NCBI RefSeq assembly: GCF_000202835.1
Contig: NC_015186.1
Coordinates: 2,853,001-2,917,000 of the forward strand
DNA length: 64,000 bases
Direction of reading: 5' to 3'
Origin: Acidiphilium multivorum AIU301
GTDB lineage: Bacteria > Pseudomonadota > Alphaproteobacteria > Acetobacterales > Acetobacteraceae
In this document: one piece after another, positions 59,960 through 64,000 of the stretch
Position numbering within the stretch: position 1 is the stretch's first letter
Layout: each line of letters begins with the position of its first letter
Notes under the pieces: generated by a model
Told to the model about the DNA's origin: nothing
The model's input: only the letters and a program-made list of their open reading frames with translations
The model's database searches: none
Program-made: the position numbers and the translations under genes

Positions 59960-60673
59960 TCATGGTGTCGCAGCAAACGATTCTTGCTGTCTGACCGAGT
60001 CAACTCTTGCCACGAACAGACCACTATCGGCGCTTGGTGCAGGATGTAGGATCGTCCGCAAATCAGTCGCGGATTGGTAGCTGAATATCGAAACCGGCGC
60101 GCGACTTTCGCTGATCTGCGGCGTCTCCATCGATGCATTGATCTCCTGCGCGACTGCCGCAAGATAGCGCTGCGTTTGCGCCGGTAGTGCGCGATCGGTG
60201 AGCAGCGCTCGCTCAAGCCGAGCCGGACCAGCGTTATAGGCCGCCAGGAACCACGGCGCGCCAAATCGATCGAACATCTCGCGGAGATACGCCGTGCCGG
60301 CCATGATGTTGTTGCGCGGCGCATAGGGATTGGCGCCGAGATCGTAGCGGGCGCGCAGTGCGGCGTAGGTCTGTGGCATCACCTGCATCAGGCCCATGGC
60401 GCCCGCAGATGATCGGATTGGCTGGCCGTCCAGCATCAAATGACCGCCACTTTCGACGCGCATCACGGCTGTGATCCAACGTTCCGGCACACCAAATCGA
60501 CGCGATGCAGCCGCGATGTCGGGCTGCCAAACGGCGCTACTGGCGCGGCTATGGCCGACCACGCTTGCCCTCGGGATCTGGCAATGGGGCGATCCATGGA
60601 GCGGGATGAACAGCGCTGCTTTGGCAGCAAGACCGCACGTCGCGACCAAGGTTACGAGGCCCATGGTTCGCAT
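59960..60673 (-). CDS. Lytic transglycosylase of the transfer system (VirB1-like)
   Basis: A 237-residue exported muramidase. After a signal segment (GLVTLVATCGLAAKAALFI) comes the SLT domain: FGVPERWITAVMRVESGG with the catalytic Glu near residue 72, SAGAMGLMQVMPQTYAALRA and NIMAGTAYLREMFDRFG, then FLAAYNAGPARL. It opens peptidoglycan for the channel. The last 60 residues are variable. Confidence 0.93.
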   Translation of the reverse strand: MRTMGLVTLVATCGLAAKAALFIPLHGSPHCQIPRASVVGHSRASSAVWQPDIAAASRRFGVPERWITAVMRVESGGHLMLDGQPIRSSAGAMGLMQVMPQTYAALRARYDLGANPYAPRNNIMAGTAYLREMFDRFGAPWFLAAYNAGPARLERALLTDRALPAQTQRYLAAVAQEINASMETPQISESRAPVSIFSYQSATDLRTILHPAPSADSGLFVARVDSVRQQESFAATP

Positions 60674-60735
60674 CTCCAGGTGATGAAAATGTCCGATGAC
60701 GCCGCAGGGAAAAGCGCTGCCAGCGTGCTCGCCGC

Positions 60736-60789
60736 GGTCAAGGGTAAAGCGCGCCCGGGCGCGCCGCCTGAACCGCGCCGCCCTTGACC
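60736..60789. repeat. Nested inverted repeats between the transglycosylase and traF
   Basis: Outer arms GGTCAAGGG (60736-60744) and CCCTTGACC (60781-60789) are perfect. Between them lies a perfect 16-bp palindrome, GCGCGCCC-GGGCGCGC (60749-60764). It lies in the 213-bp gap 60674-60886, which has no supported gene. Confidence 0.65.
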
Positions 60790-60886
60790 TTCGCTGTGCG
60801 TGCCGGCGATGCGGAAATCAGCCGGGACGGCAGGATGACCGTCCCTTGGCCAAACAACAGGATGGTTGGGAAAGGATGCTTGCCGG

Positions 60887-61426
60887 TCATGGCAGATGGC
60901 TTCCGGGCGTCCAGAGCGGGATCACCCGGCCAATGATGCTGCTGATCGGCGTCGGCCCGAAATAGCGTCCGTCGAGCGATGTCGGCACGTTGGGGATCAG
61001 CACGAAGATGGAATCGGAGCGGAGCGGTCCGCAGCCGCTCCAGGCAACAAGTTTGCGCCCACGCCCGTCGCGTTTGAGCGCCTCGGCGACGTGGCGGCCG
61101 TCGATCGAGACCTGTCCGCCGCGCTCACAAACGATTTGCCCAGCGATGGCGGCGACGCGCTTGAGCAGCGGCACGCCAAGCGGCAGATAATCGCGCTTCG
61201 CGAACAGAATCGCGCTTCGCCGGTCCGGCCAGAACAACACATAGTCACCGACCCGCAAGTGATCGCGGCTCGATCTGGGCAGCACATGCCACAGACCGAT
61301 CGGTGTGCTGGCTGTGGCATTCCAGACGATCAGCGGTCGCCCGTGCAGCGAGGATGCTGCCATCAAGCTCAGGCCGGTAATGATAACGAACAAGAGTCTG
61401 GGCATCGAATTTAAGCGGCGCGTCAT
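60887..61426 (-). CDS. traF: TraF-type signal peptidase (S26), pilin maturation
   Basis: A 179-residue membrane protease. N-terminal helix (LLFVIITGLSLMAASSL), catalytic Ser40 in NATASTPIGLW and Lys89 in VPLLKRVAAIAGQIV, the Ser/Lys dyad of S26 peptidases. In Trb systems it processes and cyclises TrbC. The ATG at 61426 overlaps the DUF2840 stop by 4 bases. Confidence 0.92.
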   Translation of the reverse strand: MTRRLNSMPRLLFVIITGLSLMAASSLHGRPLIVWNATASTPIGLWHVLPRSSRDHLRVGDYVLFWPDRRSAILFAKRDYLPLGVPLLKRVAAIAGQIVCERGGQVSIDGRHVAEALKRDGRGRKLVAWSGCGPLRSDSIFVLIPNVPTSLDGRYFGPTPISSIIGRVIPLWTPGSHLP

Positions 61427-61899
61427 GATACGCCCATCCGGCGGCAGCGCTGCCAGGCTCGGTGTTGATCGTCCTGATACGGCCGCGGCGCCGCGTCGCA
61501 GGTCGGTCGGTTGTGGGCATGCCGCCAATAATGCGGCGCGATGTCCGCCGGATCGAAGCCGACGGTCTCGATCACCCCGATCGTGGCGAACACATGCTGA
61601 ACGCGCGACCAACCCGACTGGCGGAGCAAAATCTCGCCGCCGGAATCGACGCCAGAGACGGTCGAGCATGGCTCGGCAGGCGTGCAGGCGCGGAGGATAT
61701 CGACAAGCGACACAACCGTTCCGAAGTCATTTAGCCACCAGCGGAACGAAGCAAACTCCGCACCGAGGGCGAACCAGTTCAGACGTCGGCGCCGATCAAG
61801 AATCTGCTCACGCACATCATGACCAAAGCGCAGCCAGTGCTCAACACAACGACGGATTAACACCAGCATCACGCTGTTCAGAGGTTCGTGCTGGCTCAT
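61423..61899 (-). CDS. DUF2840-type protein
   Basis: A 158-residue soluble protein, Trp- and Arg-rich: VEHWLRFGHDVREQILDRRR, FAPGAEF-like FALGAEFASFRWWLNDFGT and LRQSGWSRVQHVFATIG. I recall this as the DUF2840 family, regularly found next to traF in alphaproteobacterial conjugative elements; function unknown. Coupled to both neighbours by 4-base overlaps. Confidence 0.75.
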   Translation of the reverse strand: MSQHEPLNSVMLVLIRRCVEHWLRFGHDVREQILDRRRRLNWFALGAEFASFRWWLNDFGTVVSLVDILRACTPAEPCSTVSGVDSGGEILLRQSGWSRVQHVFATIGVIETVGFDPADIAPHYWRHAHNRPTCDAAPRPYQDDQHRAWQRCRRMGVS

Positions 61900-62285
61900 C
61901 GCCGTTGCCTCCCATCGTCCGGTGGAAGGTGGGATCTGAACTCGTCCAACAACGCGGCACAGACGCGGTCAAGGTGGCGCTGCCCTCCCCACAGCCTGCT
62001 CCTCAATGCCGCTTGCTTGAAGCGCGCTCGGCGGCGCGATGGTGGAGCTGAGCGGGTCGACCAATCCCGGTCATCTGGGACGATCCGAACGCCGATTTTT
62101 GGCCCTCGGCCGCCTACTATAACAAGGTAAGACTCAGTACTAGATTCAGTAAGAAAGTAGGGGCGTGAAAATCGCCGGCAACTGGTTGATTTACTTTGCC
62201 GATTTTTTCTGGCGTCCGTTTGATAGGCCGCGCAATTACGTTTGATCGGCCGTGGACCGTCGGGTGATAGGCCGTGGTCGTTCAC
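61896..62285 (-). CDS. Small basic protein upstream of the DUF2840 gene, start uncertain
   Basis: A frame of up to 129 residues with a single Met (62285), inside the iteron region, so the true start may be an alternative codon further in. The C-terminal half looks protein-like (ARFKQAALRSRLWGGQRHLDRV; LLDEFRSHLPPDDG), and the stop overlaps the next gene by 4 bases. No family recognised. In related elements, as I recall them, a parA gene stands near here; none is present. Confidence 0.45.
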   Translation of the reverse strand: MNDHGLSPDGPRPIKRNCAAYQTDARKNRQSKSTSCRRFSRPYFLTESSTESYLVIVGGRGPKIGVRIVPDDRDWSTRSAPPSRRRARFKQAALRSRLWGGQRHLDRVCAALLDEFRSHLPPDDGRQRR

Positions 62286-62286
62286 A
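62221..62286. repeat. Three direct repeats with a 22-bp period (iteron-like)
   Basis: The conserved head TGAT(A/C)GGCCG starts at 62221, 62243 and 62265, exactly 22 bp apart; the other 12 bases vary. The third copy overlaps the repA stop codon. The flank 62100-62220 is AT-richer. Iterons of about 22 bp next to a replication initiator gene are the usual binding sites for that protein. Confidence 0.65.
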
Positions 62287-63127
62287 CTGGGTCCCCCCGG
62301 TTTGGGAACAAAAACCCCGGGTTATCCCCAGGCACCAATATGGCACTGTGGATGGGCACGGCATATCGACCGATCCGCACCGCCTCTTTGCCACGGTGCC
62401 AGACCGGGTCGAGCCGATACGTCAGCAGCCGCCCGGAGCGCGCCAGTCTGCGCAAGGCTGCGACAAAGTCGCCGTGCCGTGCGGCGCTTCCGGAACGGGC
62501 GTGCAACAGGTCGAACGAAACGACCCAGCCTGTGGATTGTTGGGCGGCGTGCTTGCGCGCGAGCAGCCAGAGCCATCGCTGGATGCCTCCCGTCAGACCG
62601 AAATAGTCCGGATCGATGGACAAGACTCGGCGCTGTCGCACCGACATGAGCAACCATTCCGGGAGGGTCAGCAGGACGCCCGCCGGCGTCGTTTCCCAGG
62701 CTTCGATCCAGCGGAACCGGACTGATGCGTTTTCAGTGGCGCCGAGCGTGGTCTCGACTTGGGTGCCCGCCAGACGGCCGATGGCGGCGGCCAGCCTGAC
62801 ATACTGGCTGCGGCCAGTATCACGCCCCAGGAAGCCCAGAATGCGGCTTGCCTGCGCAATCAGCCGGGTCGAGATGGTCAGCCGCTCATCCTGCGCCTGA
62901 ACGAGCTGTGCGATGGCCCAGATCAGGATGTCGGCATCCCAGATCGTCGCGATGGCGGTGGCACCCGCCACCGGTGCGACGTGAACGGAATGCTTCTTCC
63001 CCTGATAGAGGATCGGTGCTTTCCGTGGCGTCTTGGCGAGGCTGAACCAGGGCCAGTTCATCAGATCGACCGGAATCCGCGGACGGGCGTGTTCGAGGAT
63101 CGCCGGCAAGGGTTGATCACCGCTCAT
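62282..63127 (-). CDS. repA: Replication initiator protein RepA-like
   Basis: A 281-residue protein of the RPA/RepA type: NWPWFSLAKTPRKAPILYQG, DADILIWAIAQLVQA, a winged-helix-like pair (ISTRLIAQASRILGFLG and LARSGRLLTYRL), and SVRQRRVLSIDPDYFGLTGG. Iteron-like repeats lie at its 3' end. It indicates a replication ability, as a plasmid or as an excised ICE. The start shares bases with the stop of the upstream helix-turn-helix gene (TGATG type). Confidence 0.85.
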   Translation of the reverse strand: MSGDQPLPAILEHARPRIPVDLMNWPWFSLAKTPRKAPILYQGKKHSVHVAPVAGATAIATIWDADILIWAIAQLVQAQDERLTISTRLIAQASRILGFLGRDTGRSQYVRLAAAIGRLAGTQVETTLGATENASVRFRWIEAWETTPAGVLLTLPEWLLMSVRQRRVLSIDPDYFGLTGGIQRWLWLLARKHAAQQSTGWVVSFDLLHARSGSAARHGDFVAALRRLARSGRLLTYRLDPVWHRGKEAVRIGRYAVPIHSAILVPGDNPGFLFPNRGDPV

Positions 63128-63405
63128 CAGGTCACAAGCCTGGCCGGACGTCCTGGTCCGCGGGCGACGCGGGTGCCTGGATCAGAGGTCGATTGCCGAG
63201 CGCCGGATTCGGCCCAGTCCTGCAGGTCAGCCAATCGATAGACAACCCGGCCGCCGATCTTACGATAGGCCGGCCCGCTGCCGAAGCTGCGGTGTTTCTC
63301 CAGCGTTCGGCCGGAAAGTCCGAGAAACCGTGCCGCCTCTGGTGTGCGCAGGTAGCGCGGCGGAAGATTCGGCAGAGCGTCCTGGTGCATGGTGGCGATC
63401 TCCAT
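63127..63405 (-). CDS. AlpA/excisionase-like helix-turn-helix protein
   Basis: A 92-residue DNA-binding protein: RYLRTPEAARFLGLSGRTLE, then AYRKIGGRVVYRLADLQDWA, the winged-helix pattern of AlpA/MerR-like excisionase domains. A Gly/Arg/Pro-rich basic tail follows. ATG 63405 and ATG 63390 are both possible; the frame is open further but without family features. It is the first gene of the repA operon and may control excision or replication. Confidence 0.85.
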   Translation of the reverse strand: MEIATMHQDALPNLPPRYLRTPEAARFLGLSGRTLEKHRSFGSGPAYRKIGGRVVYRLADLQDWAESGARQSTSDPGTRVARGPGRPARLVT

Positions 63406-63583
63406 CGGGCGGCCGGCAACCGGCTCGCATCGCCACGCAGGATCGGCGTTCTGGGGCGCATTGCTCAGGGCCGTTTTTGGGGGGAGGCCAAAATCGGCCG
63501 GTAGGCCCCGGGTGACTCGGCAGCGTCGGGGATTAAAGCACGCTACATTGACATCCCGGGAGGCGGCGGCTTCACTCCGCGCC

Positions 63584-64000
63584 ATGACGTATCGTCAGCT
63601 CAACGCAGCGCAGCTTCGCGTCACGATTACGGATATCGAACCGCCAATCTGGCGGCAGCTGATCGTGCCGCTGACGTGGGATCTCGGGATGCTGCATCTG
63701 GTCATCCAGGCGGCGTTCAACTGGTGGAACAGCCATCTGCACGAGTTCCAGATTGGCGGTCTGTCCTACGGCGATCCTGATGTCATCAATGAATTCGGAT
63801 CGGAGGAACACCGGGCCTTCAGCGAAAACGAGGTCCGTCTTTGCGATTTCCGTCGCGAGCCGGGGTTGATGTTTATCTACAACTATGATTTCGGCGACAA
63901 TTGGAACCACTTGGTAGAGATCGAGGATTTTCTGGCATTCGACTTGGTTCCACGATTTGCGACCTGCATCGCCGGAGCGCGCGCTCGTCCACCCGAGGAT
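63584..64000 (+). CDS. pRiA4b ORF-3-type protein, cut by the window end
   Basis: The first 139 codons of a gene divergent from the repA operon. Starts MTYRQLNAAQLRVTITDIEP, then PIWRQLIVPLTWDLGMLHLV, IQAAFNWWNSHLHEF, and FIYNYDFGDNWNHLVEIEDF. This Trp/His/Asp pattern is the pRiA4b ORF-3 family, common on plasmids and ICEs; molecular role unknown. The frame is still open at 64000. The region 63406-63583 before it must hold the divergent promoters; none is clear. Confidence 0.85.
   Translation, partial: MTYRQLNAAQLRVTITDIEPPIWRQLIVPLTWDLGMLHLVIQAAFNWWNSHLHEFQIGGLSYGDPDVINEFGSEEHRAFSENEVRLCDFRREPGLMFIYNYDFGDNWNHLVEIEDFLAFDLVPRFATCIAGARARPPED

Noticed and set aside
1-64000. CRISPR arrays, tRNA genes, rRNA genes and phage structural genes.
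   Set aside because: I looked for regularly spaced repeats, tRNA-like cloverleaf sequences and familiar capsid or tail proteins and saw none; only short repeats at 9910 and 62221 are regular.

Overview
The window is a GC-rich alphaproteobacterial accessory region. The repertoire (Trb-type conjugation genes, copper and mercury resistance, an aa3-type oxidase) would fit an acidophilic or metal-exposed member such as the Acetobacteraceae; that placement is inference. Nothing in it looks like core chromosome and no tRNA or rRNA gene was seen. It reads as most of a conjugative element (an ICE, or a plasmid carrying the same backbone) with a large metal and respiration cargo.

Backbone, left part (about 0.1-14.7 kb): a large serine recombinase gene, broken by a one-base frameshift, faces a complete transfer operon on the minus strand: traG, a CopG-like gene, trbB, C, D, E, J, an entry-exclusion-like gene, trbL, F, G, I and a DUF2274 gene. 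Most neighbours overlap by 4 bases. Backbone, right part (57.5-64 kb): a DUF3363-type relaxase, a lytic transglycosylase, the TraF-type pilin peptidase, a DUF2840 gene, a small unknown gene, repA and an AlpA-like helix-turn-helix gene, also on the minus strand. Three direct repeats with an exact 22-bp period lie at the 3' end of repA. A pRiA4b ORF-3-type gene runs off the right edge.

Cargo (14.8-57.4 kb) lies between traG and the relaxase. (1) 14.9-18.0 kb: a two-component system whose sensor has a Met-rich periplasmic loop, and two small Met-rich genes. (2) 18.0-23.2 kb: an operon under a mer-type promoter, with a MerR carrying the Hg-type cysteine triad, an HMA protein, a CcdA-like protein, a P1B ATPase with an unusual YPC motif and an MFS pump. 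(3) 23.3-25.1 kb: a persulfide-dioxygenase-like gene whose promoter region is a diverged copy of the one in block 1, then another Met-rich protein. (4) 25.3-26.8 kb: an IS. (5) 26.8-35.2 kb: a hypothetical gene, lgt, and a cysteine synthase and copA facing apart with a CueR-type promoter each, then cueR, a CcmG-like gene and a TlpA-like gene split by an IS4-family element. (6) 35.4-37.1 kb: an IS66-type element. (7) 37.1-51.9 kb: a long minus-strand series with a multicopper oxidase, a DUF411 protein, Met-rich proteins, a DsbD/ScsB-like reductase, SCO, two TlpA-like proteins, a peroxiredoxin, coxB, coxA, copC, copD and a CtaG-like gene. (8) 51.9-57.4 kb: a mercury block with merT, merA, merR, a thioredoxin-like protein, a CC-containing membrane protein, an amino-acid permease and two decayed gene remnants.

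Taken together the cargo looks like a mobile periplasmic copper, mercury and thiol handling kit combined with a copper-dependent terminal oxidase. Import or sensing (MerT, MerR, CueR, the two-component system), export (two P1B ATPases, MFS), oxidation or reduction (multicopper oxidase, MerA), thiol supply and repair (cysteine synthase, DsbD/CcdA, TlpA, persulfide dioxygenase) and copper delivery to oxidase (SCO, CtaG, CopCD) are all represented. All functional statements come from reading translated sequence and motifs; no database search was run.
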